Below, piece by piece: positions 30,598-42,423 of a stretch of 64,000 nt of DNA. Source of the DNA: Diaporthe sp. PMI_573 (taxonomy: Eukaryota; Ascomycota; Sordariomycetes; Diaporthales; Diaporthaceae). The notes below the pieces were generated by a model. The model saw only the letters and a program-made list of their open reading frames with translations, did not search any database and was not told the DNA's origin. The stretch is taken from positions 248,001 to 312,000 of the forward strand of contig JAJTUP010000042.1 in the NCBI GenBank assembly GCA_021399435.1, read 5' to 3'. Position numbers and translations under genes: made by a program. Position 1 is the first letter of the stretch. Each line of letters starts with the position of its first letter.

Positions 30598-31630
30598 TCA
30601 AAAGTCAGAAACGGCTGGCTTACTATAATATGCTGTAATACTTAGGGACCTGAGCCCAGGCTGGTTAATTTTGAAAATTATACTGTTGTCCATCTAAATA
30701 AGTGACGCGTGCGGGGTAGTATAGGAAAGGCATGAGACATCATGTGATCGCCCAAAAGCTCCTCGTTCACACCTGTGTTTTACATAACCAACGGCGATTC
30801 ATCAATACACCATTATACATGTTAATCAAGTCGCCAACTGCTCATGGCCACGATTAAATCTTATCCTCTTGCGATTTTTTTCTGGTCAAGCCGCAATCTT
30901 CACAACGACTTTTCAGCGGCCGGCAGAAGGAAAGACCGCCTATGAATCAGAAACAAAGCGGGTTCCGGTCTGTTAGCTACGACAGGCATCTTACCGGATT
31001 TGAAATCGGAAAAGGGTGATGTGGGATATCCGAGCCCCAAGCAGCAATCTAGTCATAACCCCCTATGGAATTAATTTGCTTGGAATGTGATCTCTTAAGT
31101 ACTCCCCTTTTTGGTTCGTTTAACATACGTAAACCGAGACACCGGTGTGGACCAGATATACGGCATATCACCCATAAAAGGAAGCAAGTAGCATTTTGAA
31201 GTTGGCTTCTTCCAGCTGATAAAGGGGCTCGGAAAAAAGGCAAACTGAGAGTGAAATAACGTCTAAGCCCAAGTGTTATAGACTAATTATTTTTGAGCCA
31301 TACAGTATAAATAACAATGCACAAGCTTCCTGACTGAGATAGCCCTTTTTCATTCTTACTTTCTGTAGGGGTCGACATATACTGCAGCATGTGCTACTGT
31401 TGGGCGGCTTTCCGGCGCACGAATACCACCTGTGCCCTTAAATACCAACCGTGAGGTTCCTTGTGACTTTATGTTTTCGGGATTGTTTTTTGTCTACAGC
31501 TCGCTGTTCGAGTTCCGCTCATTGCCTGCAGCCACCTCTCCTCTCAGTGGCTCTAGGAACGTCAATTGGCGCTTCTGGCGTGGAATGATCACTGAACTCG
31601 ATACAAGAGAGTCGGTATAATAACAAAAAC
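30598..31630. other. Gap without a supported gene
   Basis: Only short ORFs, no repeats or TIRs noticed. Confidence 0.4.
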
Positions 31631-31783
31631 ATGCAGGACGACAGCAACGACCCCATGACCCCCAACCTCAGGGAAGGTCTCGGGCGTAAGGCCGGCGGGC
31701 TCAATATCGAGCGTCAGATGAGCTGCGGCGCACGTTGCGGAGCCGAGGCCTGTCATGATTGGCCTGAATGCTTGAAGCAGTAG
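31631..31783 (+). CDS. Small Cys-containing ORF, 50 aa
   Basis: Starts at an ATG in good context (aaaacATGc). The codon use is more C/G-ending than the flanks and the product ends CGARCGAEACHDWPECLKQ. Four Cys lie in the last 20 residues. It has no signal peptide, so a secreted effector is unlikely. It could be a short gene, an exon, or chance. Confidence 0.25.
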   Translation: MQDDSNDPMTPNLREGLGRKAGGLNIERQMSCGARCGAEACHDWPECLKQ

Positions 31784-33089
31784 AAACCACCAACAGAAAA
31801 ATTACGAGTATGAACCCAAGACACGCGCTACTGTCGTGGTGCCCGGACCCTTCACGAGATCTCATTTTCCATGATAGGATCATTGCAGCTTTACGTAAGT
31901 GCCAAGAGCCCTTCACCGGTCATTTCACGGCTCGATTCATATACGCGTCGTAAGACATTCCTTCCACTCATCGCTCTCCTCCAGCGTTTATACCACCCAC
32001 CCTACCCACAGGTCTCCAACAAATCAGCATTCAATATCTCTTAGGTATTTTACATTTCTTTACCCAGCTATCCATACCCAGCAACCTGGGTTCCCCGATC
32101 CCGTTGGGCTGTTATGTTCCTCTTCATCCACTTCATTGCTGGAGGAGGCGCTCAGAAAGACACCGACTCAAACATGTCCGAAAAGGAAGTTCAGCGTTTG
32201 CATGTCCCAACCGCCATACTGCCGTCTCTACGGCCTTGTTTCACCTTTAGAGCAACCCGTGAAGCTCCTGAAGCACTGCAGATTATTGAACGGGAGGAGG
32301 ACGTTGCCCGAATACTCGTGACCATGGCATCGCGGTCAGCACTGGAAACATTGTCAACTGCAACCGCCGAAGATGAGGCTACTGCCGAAGCCATGCCGAT
32401 TCTGACCGCAGAACTATCACCACGGCAGCGTTTACACCGTTTCAAGACCCAACTGTCCCAGGCAAGGTGGTCTCATGGCTTTGCGGCACGTCGCACTCCG
32501 AGTTCCATGTCCTGCGGGTCCACACCTCTGCCTGCATTGCGGCCATGAGAATCATGAGCAGGAGCGGCGTTGTTGGAATAGAGCCCGTTGTTCTTGTACC
32601 GTGGTGACAATTCAACCTAGCATAGGCCTGGGTGGAAATCTGCACTGGAACTGGTGCCGCCCGTGGGTCAACGTTTAAGAAAAAACACACGTTCAACACC
32701 ATGTCTGCTTACACGCTGGGTCTCAACCTGGGTTGCTACAAGAGGGTGGGTGTCAATTTAACAATCGTCTTGCGATCCCACTATGGCTGCTCCTAGGGGC
32801 AGCTAGGATCTGACAGCAGCAATTGAAAACTGATTTTTTATATATTTTTAAGGATTTCTAAAAATATAAGTTAAAATCCTAGATTTTCGATCTAGAAACC
32901 AATATTCTGGTTTCAATACGCCATGTTGTAAGACTTAGTAACTTATTCTTACTTTATGCTATAATGTAGAGTAAATATAAATATAGGTCGGTGCTACTAC
33001 CCTAAGGTAGAGAATCAAATGTATATCCTCTTCTTGCGCCAAACACTTATAAATACTCATAGACATCGTTGATTATATAAGTTCTAACC
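31784..33089. other. Gap with weak ORFs
   Basis: An ORF of 144 codons at 32114-32548 has a plausible middle (EAPEALQIIEREEDVARILV) but no domain and ends in shuffled frames. The stretch 32815-33030 is very AT-rich. Nothing else supported. Confidence 0.35.
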
Positions 33090-34108
33090 ATGTCAGCTGA
33101 TACTCTTAACGTACCTCCCAAAAACCGCGATACTGAAGGCGGACTTTTCAAATGGGCCGGTAATGACCATGATGCGAGCGAACGACGCAAGTTATATAAT
33201 ATCCTGTTCCAAGCAAAGTCTTTCAGAAGCTGCATCAGAACCCTAAATATGATTTGGGATAGGGACTCGCTAGCCGTGGCTCTAAATGACACCCCCGAAG
33301 CTTACAGAATACAAGTCTTAAGATAACTTCGAACTCGTAATTGTCGTGTATATGAGGACATTGCTAGCAGGCTCTCAAAACTTCAAGAAGCTGTCTACAA
33401 AAACAAGCTTGACCTAACTTTTCTCTATCCCCGCATTGCAACAAAGAACTTTATGGCAACATTGCCCTATGAAGCATACCAATGCTATGAGTGCAAAAAG
33501 GAGTTTAAGGAGTTTTCGGACATTATCTGGAGTCCATGCAACAGGCATGTCCAATGTACTGAGTGCTGGCGCAGTATTATTGATAGGGTGCCAGCTAGCC
33601 CATACAATCCTTGGGGCTGCGTATGTGGCCCCAAATTGATATATGGTCACTCAAATTAGATCTCGCACACCTGGCAGACGAGGCAGATCATCTACCCTAT
33701 TAACGTTTAATGTCGGCCATGAGTCTAGGCCTGATGAATTGTAGGATCTGAGAGATGACTTAAAGACTGGAAATCTCGACTTACTAAAGCTCGGCGACTT
33801 CTAATTGCTAATCCTGTTAGAAAATGCAGACTTCGCCGAGGCACCAAAATATATCCATGATGTTGCCCTCGCAATTCTGAGCGAAGGTATACCAGAAACC
33901 CTCTTTCTGAAGCTATTTCAACGCTGCTTGAGTTGACGTATATATACCCTGCTGTTCCTTACGGAAGCTCTGCAGCTAGTTCTTGAAGGTATTTGGTCCA
34001 ACCTAAACCGTAGAGAATTGCGCGCAGAGGAGGGTCTCGAAGCCCTTTGCTGTAGCGTTTTTGGGGTTCCGAGCAGCCCGGGCGAGAAAGTCAGTATGTG
34101 CTTTGGAT
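33090..34108 (+). pseudogene. RING-like zinc-finger protein, RIP-type stops
   Basis: From MSADTLNVPP the frame runs to a TAA at 33324 (CAA to TAA likely) and continues in the same frame to 33659. It includes a C-x2-C (CYECKK), C-x2-H-x2-C-x2-C (CNRHVQCTEC) and C-x-C (CVC) series spaced like a RING finger. A further protein-like run follows in the next frame (DLRDDLKTGNLDLLKLGDF, LLILLENADFAEAPKYIHDV) up to a TAG near 34108, interrupted by TAG, TAA and TGA. RING proteins are usually E3 ubiquitin ligases. This copy is dead. Several stops are C-to-T type, consistent with RIP of a duplicated gene. Confidence 0.6.
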
Positions 34109-35637
34109 AGCTTCGTCCACCCACGCTGGGCTTTGGGGACTTCCTGGGATAGCAGGCAGATAGATGTTCATGAAGCCCGGAGTCAGCGGCTAATGTGTGT
34201 ATGTGCCCCAGGGTGTGTACAAGGGCTTGGGTCTGACCAATGGTGTGCCAGCCAACACTGAACATTGCAGCAGCTCCGCATCGCCTTGCCGCCCGAAAGC
34301 AGAAGGGGGCCATGTAGGCCTCTGCTTCCTGTGCAACATGACCAGGCCCGAAGATCAACAGTAGTGACCCAAACAAACGCTGATCTCGTATGTGGAAACA
34401 CCTCTGAGCTCCAAATCGTCTATGATTCCGCAATCTCTTAAATATATCTGGATGATCCTGACTTTGGCTCTTATCTTGTGGGGTTGAGACATGGGTGAGC
34501 AGCATGTGCACTGTGGCCAGGGGGCGGCCTCTGTCGTGTTAGTTGAGCATGCCCGTGGACGGGAATCTGCCGTCTCGATCTACATAGGTGCTGAGTACCC
34601 TCTCCACAAGCTGATCTTCACATGGAACAATGCACTTAGATAGGCTCCTATTGGTAGGCAGAGTTACTAGAGCAAGGTTAATGTGTGTAAGTGAGGTACG
34701 TTAAAAGGCTGAAGATTCATCGTTTGCCATGAAGCAGAAGCGCTTGTAGGCTTGTACGGAGTACAAAGCTACCTAGGTACCTAGGTACCTAGGTTGAGCG
34801 CCAACCAAGAAGGTACGACACCCGGGGGCACATTTGCCTTCGTTGCTGCGGGGTCGTGTGGCCGTGTTCAAGTTCACCTGTGCTGCGAGCACACGCTTGC
34901 TTCTCAAACATCAACATGTGATCTAAACAATGAGTCTAGATACTTACAGGCCAGAAAGAAAAGGACCAAGTACTGTTCCTCGCGTAATAAGCACGTTGTT
35001 GTGGTACACATGATGTGACCACCCGAAGATCTGGGCGACATCATTCCCAGTAGTGCAGATGTAGAAGCAGCGTCACCCTGCAGCCATGCGTCGTCGCGCA
35101 CAATGATGACACGCGAAATTTTTTTTTTTGAATAAAGCAGATGCAGCAGGCACTTTCGCTTTCACGTTTGCCCCTCCAGCCTCCTTTTTATGAGAAATGG
35201 ATCCCTTGTCTCGACTCCGAGACCCTTGGGTATATATAAATCTACATGCCGTGCCCAACCAACCTAAAACCCAAACAACCAAAGTACGCCGCGCTATAAA
35301 GGGCAGCGCCCGCTCCCGATGCTGTTTTCTCCAAGATTCCTAAACACCGGTCCATCCCCATTTTATCGCCCTCTGTTCTATGTCTTTCGTAATGTCGTGG
35401 AAGCCAGGTCCTGCAGAATCTGAGCTGCTTGGCCCTGTCTCTGAGGACGAGGAGCAGAGCGGAGTTGGCTGGCCTCCTGGACGAAGCACTCTGCCCAGGT
35501 GCAAAGTGATGCAGGAGGGTCTTCGTCCTCTTGCATGTGGGAAAAATCTGGTGCCTTGCACCTGGGGTGTCAGAATGATCACGTCTTCTGTGGTGAGTAC
35601 CCGTGTTCACGCTGCGATCATCCCGCGATCCCTAGCC
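34109..35637. other. Gap without a supported gene
   Basis: Overlapping ORFs on both strands without motifs. ACCTAGGT occurs three times in a row near 34771-34794 (palindromic units). A TATATAAA box is at about 35232-35239, followed by a CAACC-rich stretch that may be a plus-strand promoter, but no convincing ORF follows. Confidence 0.35.
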
Positions 35638-35827
35638 TGGTGCGCAGGGGACTCCTGACGAAGCCATGGCCTTATAGAAATTTGCAGCGCGCTGCGCTTG
35701 GTCTGGCCCCGTGAAGGCAAAGGTGTAACTCGGCTGCGGGGGTGGAGACTCGGCGGGGGCGGCCTGCGTCGGCAGCACGGGAGCTTCAGCAGCGACTGAC
35801 CCGGCACAGGATTCATCCGGCTGGATA

Positions 35828-37677
35828 ACGTCCCCGGCCCGGCTTCCGCCCCCCCCCTGATTCCGCCCCCCCCACATCCGCGTTCACGCGTGTACGCGTC
35901 TGCCCCCACCCTATATAAACTCAACCATATCTTTCCGAGAGAATTTTTTCTGGTCACCAAACTTCTTCCAAGCATCAACCTAGTCATCATGAAGCCCTAT
36001 GGGGAAGCCGAGATCCATGACGCCCTTGTTGCGTGCAGGGATGGAATGCCCGTCAAGCAGGCTTGCAGGACCTGGCATATCCCCCGTTCCACACTTCGCG
36101 ATCGCCTCGCCGGCGCGCAAAGTCAGCGCGTTTCTCACGAACCTCAGAGGCCTCTTTCTGATGATCAGGAGGATCGATTGGCCCTATTCCTTATCAACCA
36201 AAGCAGCTTGGGCCATGCGTTAACTCGCTGGGAAACGAGGGCTCTGGCAGCCCGAATGGCCTCGTCGGGGAAGGAGGTCGCTCCTCTCGGAAGGAAGTGG
36301 CTGAGGGCCTTCCTCCTTCGTCACCCTATCCTCCAAAGCCGTAAGTACCAGCGCGTTGAGGCTAAACGGCTAAGGGCAGCTACCAAAAAGAACGTTGGGT
36401 CGTGGTTTGACTTCATGCAGTTGCCTATCGTGAAGGCAATTAAGCCGGCCAACTGATGGAATGCCGACGAGGGCGGGCTGATGGAGGGCAAGTCCGAGAA
36501 GGCGCTCACGATCGGCTATTCGGAAGGAAGCCAGCTTCTTCAGAAGGACTTTAATTCGAGAGCGTGGACCTCCTTCCTTGAGTGTATCTCCGCCACGGGC
36601 AAGTTCCTCGTCCCACTCGTTATTTTTAAGGGACTCAGCATTCAGCAGCAGTGGTTTCCTATCGCCCTTGAAGATCACGAGGGCTGGCAGTTCACGGCGA
36701 CGAAGAAGGGGTGGATGGAGGAACCTATCGCTATCCACTGGCTTCGGAAGGTCTTCCTTCCTCAAACAGTACCAGAGGACCCATTAGAATGGCGCCTTCT
36801 CGTGATCGATGGGCACCATACACATACAACGGTCGAGTTTATGTGGGAATGCTTCTCGAATAAGGTGTATATCGTTTTTTTGCCCGCCCATACTTCGCAT
36901 ATGCTGCAACCGCTCGATGTGGCGATCTTCGGCCCTCTAAAGCTCGCATTTAAGAAGCATCTCGATCACCAGGGAGGGCACGATTCGTCAACAGTCGTGG
37001 CAAAGAAACGGTTTCTTTATTGCTATCACAAGGCTCGAATTGACACTTTGACGGAAGCAAATATACGTTCTGGCTGGCGGGCGACTGGTCTCTGGCCAGT
37101 GTCTAAGCATAGGGCACTCGGAAGCCACTTTATCGCCGATAATCGCGAGAAGGAAGCGAGATCGTTGGAATCTGGCGGTACCAATAGCTCCAGCAGCCAT
37201 TTCTGCACTGATAAGTGTTTTTGTCGGCCTCGAGGGACCATTTTTGCGACCCCTAAGCGATCTCAAGACCTAAGGGGTATGGTGGCTCGGTATGCCCGTC
37301 AGAAGAATCTCAGCCCCACATCACGACTCCTCTTCAGGAAAATCCTCAAAAGTTGGGACCAGATAGACGTCGATCTGACGATGTCCTCACAAAAAGCCCG
37401 AGAGTTGGAAGCCCAGATTGAAGCCAGTAGGGTAGTCCGAAGGAAGAAGGTTCAACTTGACCCGAATGAACTTTTCGCCGATATCGAGGCCATTCGGAGG
37501 ACTCAGATTGAAGCGGGGGTGGTATCAGAAGAAAGCGACGCTTCAGAAGAGTCGGAAACACCATCGGAAGCGAGGTCAACTATCGTGGTGGCGGCGTCGT
37601 CGGCGACGAGGCGAAGGGGGCGGTCGTGAGGGAAGGGGGCGGAATCAGGGGGGGGGCGGAAGCCGGGCCGGGGACGT
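35828..37677 (+). mobile_element. Pogo/Fot1-like DNA transposon, copy B (nearly intact)
   Basis: An 1850-bp element with TA on both sides (35826-35827, 37678-37679) and inverted ends ACGTCCCCGGCCCGGCTTCC that match almost perfectly over about 45 bp. It is about 10 bp longer than copy A and carries the least damaged transposase of the family. A promoter-like CTATATAAAC lies at about 35911-35920, before the transposase start. Confidence 0.95.
35989..37629 (+). pseudogene. Pogo-like transposase (copy B), one premature stop
   Basis: One frame of 546 codons from MKPYGEAEIHDAL, interrupted only by TGA at 36454-36456. Copy A has an Arg codon (CGC) there, so CGA to TGA by a C-to-T change is likely. 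N-terminal HTH_psq domain (VKQACRTWHIPRSTLRDRL), then a CENP-B-type region. The DDE_1 endonuclease has the acidic DE before GGLMEGKSEKALT, VIDGHHTHTT, and LPAHTSHMLQPLDVAIF. The tail is acidic then basic (ATRRRGRS). Transposases of this type cut at TIRs and insert at TA. An in-frame ATG at 36481 could give a product lacking the DNA-binding domain, which might act as a repressor; that is speculation. Confidence 0.92.
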
Positions 37678-38414
37678 TATCGCAAGGTGGCGGGGTGGGT
37701 TGGAGATTCATCGAGGCGCGGACGGCTTGCAGCTGGACATCAACATCCGCGTTGTAATGCCGCCCGAACAGAATGTCCACATTCATTTCTTCTCTTGAGG
37801 CCTCGTCGTCACTGACAAGAACAAAAACAGTTTCTTTGGCGGTATGATCACCGCCGGGCGGTAAGCTCGGACCTTTCCACCCGATTTGGACGAATCGGTT
37901 GTTGTGCGGGATTCCTAGATCCCTTAATCGCTTCTCAAGGATATAGCTGAACTCAACGTTGGTGAATTTGGCAGAGGCGAAATGGAAGTCGCAGGTTGAT
38001 GTTCTATTCAGATGGACGATTTCAGGCTAATAAATCCCCCGCTGTCAGCTTGGTCAGAGGTCCCTGGGCCACGGCGAGACCTACTGTGTCATGGCTGCTG
38101 CTTGCTGCAGCTGCACGCAGTGCTCTGTCATCTTGGGGCGATGCAGGTACCGGATCTGTTGAACTGTATGGAGAAATATCACTTGAGGGGGGTGTCAGGG
38201 GCATTGCGTCCCGGGCGGCCCTGGCAGCCAGAGCTTCTTTGCAGACTTGGCGCAGTTCGGCCCCAAAATCTCCAACCTTCTTCAGTGTGATGACCTTTTC
38301 ATCAACCACAAGCTGCACACAGTCCTCGATGTCTCCTGGCGGCGTGTTTGCGTCCACGATGGTGCCTTTGACCAGCTCTTGCAGGACAGCAGTCATTCGC
38401 TGACCCATGACCAC

Positions 38415-41400
38415 CGGGCCCTGGGCACTGGTGCCCAGCGCTACACGCCGGTTTGCTGCCCTGGTGCAGACAAGTAATCGATTGTGTCAATGGTGCCAAT
38501 CCCAGGCACGATGTCTTCTGGGTGTGGGGTGGGTGGGTTGCCTGTGTGCCTTGCGTTGAAACAGTTGGCTTGGCAATGAGCCGAGCTTGCTGGTGCTGGA
38601 AGTTGTGAAGAGCGAGGGTGAAACAAGTCAAGGAAGACCACGTGAAGGCAGAGGGAGTTATACCAAGAAGAAACTATCAAAGCTTCACAAGTCGGATCTG
38701 CGCAGGAAAAGAAGGTGATGCAAGAGGGCAGTCAATCCACGATGGCTGTCAATCCATGATGGCTGTCGCTGATCGCGGGCGAGAGGGTGGGGTCCCAGTA
38801 ATGGATATGCGCTCTGAAATGCGGCGGAGGTGCCAACGTCTGGACAGTCAGAAGGGTGGACAAGATCCAAAAGCGCGGGAGCTTATTTTGGAGATTAGGA
38901 CGGAGCTGCTGTGTTCAGTGCAATGTCGTGGGCTCCGGGCGGCGAGAGCGTGTTGCGTTGCTAGAACGCAATGTCGAGTTGCCGAGGAGATTGACGAGGT
39001 TGAGCTGTCTGGCCAAGAAGGAGGAGGTTTGCGGTGCGCAGGTGACGTTGGCAGACGAGACAGACGGGATGGGTCTGCTGTGGGCTCCTCTACGTCCAGG
39101 CCGGTCCCGCCACAGGCAGAGGGCAGCGGAGCACTTGAACGATGAGGAATGAGTTGGATGTGCGGAAGTGATCAGGTCAAGAAAGGTGGTTTCGGGCTGC
39201 TCAGATACCATATATTGTATGAATCCCCGTATGACCTCTCATGGCATCTTTTTAGAGACTAAGTAATCACAGTACTGTTGGCCGCAGGCGTCGTGGCGGG
39301 GCGGGCCAGGCGGATCAGCCTAGCCTCAAGCTGCTGGGCTCCCACACCCCACCCTAGACCGCGTGCCTGGCAGCACGCAGAGGTTCGCGGCTCCGCAGTC
39401 CGTCCCTCCAGACCTCCGCCAAGCTTGTTGGAGAAATTTTCCTCGGGTTTTCCTCATTAAGTTTGGGGCCGCATTTCCATGGCGTGAATTCCCCGTGGTT
39501 GACAGGAGGCTAACCCAGTTGGCCTAAGGCGTGCTGCAGGGTGGCCCAATCTTTTCGATGCAATGTTGTGCTGGCCCAACGATGACCCATCCACTCAGCC
39601 CACAAGAGCACTGATTGCCAGTCAGCAAGCAATACCCAAGCGTGGAAGCAAGAAAGCTGCTAAAGCTGCTACTGACGCAATACCAATAGAACCGAGGCAC
39701 AAGTTTGACACTTCTGTCCTTCTTCGGTTTTGGTGACGGCGGCGGCTGCAGGCACGAGTAAGTTTAAGTGTACTCGACCTATCACTTTGTCTCATAGCCT
39801 TAAACCATGTCACCGTCGATCCTTGTCTTCGACAAGGATTGAGCCATGAGGTTTCAAGCTTCTTTACGCTCAGTCAGATACCTCACGGGAGAAAGTCGGC
39901 GGGTGCTAATTAGATGAAGGCGCCAGAGCCGAATCCGTACAAAATACAAGAGGCAGTCGGCAATGGCACCGTCATCCTGACCTGGGATCCAAAGTCCAAG
40001 GACAACAACTGCGGAGATGAATGTAATGAAGACTGCGGCAGGGAAGTCCACAAAGAATAAGACTTACCAGCAGACTGGGCACTCTCACAATGCAAGCCTG
40101 TGGCGACCCGAGGTCGCTCCCATTGTTTGTGTGACACCACTCTCCGGGGGGAAGGGTGGGCAGGCGATCTGACTGGTCATTGAAAGGAGATTTACCTCTG
40201 CCGGCCGCAGACACTCCATGGGGGTTTCGGTACAGTCGGCTCCCTCATGTGTGCCAATCTTTGTTACAGAACGTGCTGACGGTCACTTGCATCAACCGCA
40301 TGCTCACCGCACCGTCTGACCGTAGACCTGCGGCATTGTGATTCTGCAGCTAAGGCGGCGCCGCACATTTGCGCCTCGGCAATCTGGGTCACACATTCTT
40401 CGATTGCAACAACATAGCAGTGCACCTCGCCCTATGGCGTTTGAGAACAGCGATTTCCCTGATGTCTGATATAGGGTTCCCCAGTCGCATTATAACCCAT
40501 CCTCCCGGGCAGAGCAATGGGAGTTCTGGCTTCCAACACCACCGCTGCCACAAATGCAGATTCGTGGTGGACAATTGGCGGGACTCGCACGGACACACGC
40601 TATACAGTCGAATGTACCTAGGTAGCTTGGTCCTCAGTGCCACACCATCGCGCGCATCCTTCCTTTCTTGTAGCACACGCAGCCTGCAAACCGTTGGAGT
40701 TCAACGTCGATGATTCTCATGATGCTGTCGCTGCACCCGTTAGTATTAAGTGGTTTCGTTCTTAACCACGTATACATCCGAAGGCGTATGCGGTCCCTTT
40801 ATACAGTGGTAAACGCTAAAAGACCCAGCGTTCAAACGAAAGTATTAAACCGTCACCAATTTCGCGACACAATCAACACAAGGGGCACAGCTATTCTGAT
40901 CACAAGCGCTGTCAGCGGTTGACCCTTGGCTGAGAGACTCTCGCTGGGCGACCGAACAAAGCTCAGACACCACGCAAACCCAGGATGATGACGGCAGGGC
41001 GAAGACCTCAGTACGAAAACCTGGGGTCAGGGGGGCTGACTACCCGTGTGATAAGATGGTCGGGTACTTGGGTACTTCGGTACGGAGGTACTTTGGCTGA
41101 AGCTTGGTCCCTAAAACCACACCCACTCCAGCAGATGGCGAGCCTATGAAGAGTAATCGGATGGCCATCCGATCCGATGGCAAATATCGGCCGCTAAGCC
41201 TATTTGGCTTACAACTGATACTGTACAGACCTGATGGACCGAGCCTGTCTTGCCCACAGTCTGATCGCTATTCTGGTTATCTGAACTGGCTTATCTGAAC
41301 TGGCTTATCTGAACTGGCCTTTTTAGTTGGTGTTACCGTCTATGAGCGCATGTCCCTCAGTCTTTTGCTCGGCTCCGGGGGACCTAATGGGGCAGCGGGA

Positions 41401-42135
41401 GAGCTCCAGCGTCCCTGGGACGCCGGGCGGCAGCCCCATGGGTGAGCGCCATTTCCAGGTTCCTCTCTACCTATGAACCTTCTACAGAAAACTATTGATC
41501 TGGGGAGGGTGTTTCTCTATGGAGTAATCGCCACTGGAATAACCTCTTAACTTCTCGGTAGGCCGTTGAGTGTCCCGAGTGTCTGGCCTGTGGATGCGTA
41601 GGCTAGCTTACGCAAGCGGTCAGGCAAGCGACGGGTGGGCTGCAGAAGAATCAAGACACCGCCCGTTTTGCCCACTGCCTACGCAAGTGGCAGTAGCAAT
41701 CAACAATCCACATACCTACAACTTCAGTCTACAAATCCTCGCGAGACTTGCGGTGGGTGCTGAGCAGTCGGTACGGGTCAAGCACCATAGGGCTGTGGGC
41801 TCTCAGTACTGATCCACCCTAGCGTCGCATCGCACAAAAACTGGCTGCGACGATGACATCATACAGCTGCCATCCGAACCCGTCAACTCAAAGGATGTAG
41901 CATTCCAGATCTAATACGTAGCGCTTGCTGGCAGCAAGGAAAGTTTCTCCTGCAGGGCTGTCTGTCTCATGATGAACGGGCCACGGCACAACAAACCCTG
42001 GGAGCATCAACTGACTTGCATCTTTCCATGTAGCACTGCTGCCCTAACAGCCCTACCAATACCCGCTACCAATTCCCGCGGGCCCCAGCCCAGACCCCCC
42101 TCGTCTTGTCAAATTTCGGCACCTTCACCTAGGTG
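38415..42135. other. Long gap without a supported gene
   Basis: Moderately GC-rich with many short overlapping ORFs (for example 38618-39145) but no recognisable motif, TIR or RIP-type remnant. The first 250 bp may contain upstream exons of the minus-strand gene ending at 35638. A short tandem repeat is listed separately at 41277-41318. The sequence around 39816-39840 contains a small palindrome (tccttgtcttcgacaagga). Confidence 0.4.
41277..41318. repeat. Three direct copies of a 14-bp unit
   Basis: Perfect tandem copies of ttatctgaactggc at 41277, 41291 and 41305. Probably slippage; no function implied. Confidence 0.9.
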
Positions 42136-42423
42136 TTATTTTCCAGCCTCTTTCGGACCTGAATAGCCCTTGGACGAGCTATCTTGGTCTTTCTGTCCGC
42201 CTTTTGCCTTTGCTGAGGAAGCCTGGTCATTTTTGGCCTGCTGGCGTGCCCGCTCCCTTGCCACTTTCTCAGCTGCCTGTGGGTGATACGACGCGATTAG
42301 CGGATGTGACGTGCCCCAGGCCTGATAACACAGGGGGGGGTTGAGACTCGAATCGCATGCATACATACCGACTCCCGCCCGCCCATCAGCGGCTTGAGGC
42401 TGTCGCGCTCATCTTCATCACAC
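42136..42423 (-). pseudogene. 3' end of a host gene truncated at hAT-5
   Basis: Exon 42369-42419 (DEDERDSLKPLMGGRES) and exon 42276-42136 (AAEKVARERARQQAKNDQAS to KEAGK stop) join across a 92-nt intron at 42277-42368 (GTATGT, CTAAT branch, CCACAG) in phase 0. The product end is a highly charged Lys/Arg/Gln helix and Ser/Gly-rich tail, reminiscent of small charged C-termini but not assignable. The upstream exon runs straight into the hAT-5 terminus at 42424. No continuation is found beyond the far end of hAT-5, so the gene is truncated rather than simply split. Confidence 0.5.

Larger units (their letters stand above)
35638..38414 (-). pseudogene. Host gene of unknown function split by pogo copy B
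   Basis: Minus strand. The upstream block, 38414 to about 38024, encodes MGQRMTAVLQELVKGTIVDA, then VQLVVDEKVITLKKVGDFGA and a Ser/Pro linker. It ends in a TGA, and the next block continues in another frame (EIVHLNRTSTCDFHFASAKF, YILEKRLRDLGIPHNNRFVQ, NVDILFGRHYNADVDVQ), so an intron or frameshift lies near 38020-38060. The block enters pogo B at 37677. Removing the element with one TA gives an exact continuation, PCD joined to IQPDESCAGSVAAE, and on to PSYTFAFTGPDQAQRAANFY and a stop at 35638. The LFGR-type segment faintly recalls a retropepsin-like fold, but I see no DTG/DSG motif. Function unknown. With the element present the product would be truncated and fused to element sequence. Confidence 0.6.

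Noticed and set aside
34768..34795. Triplicate ACCTAGGT palindrome as a possible operator
   Set aside because: Fungal operators are not recognised this way and no gene with a convincing start lies nearby; probably simple-sequence expansion.
38441..39152. Overlapping ORFs of 80-175 codons on both strands
   Set aside because: No motif, low-complexity translations, mutually overlapping; probably chance in GC-rich sequence.
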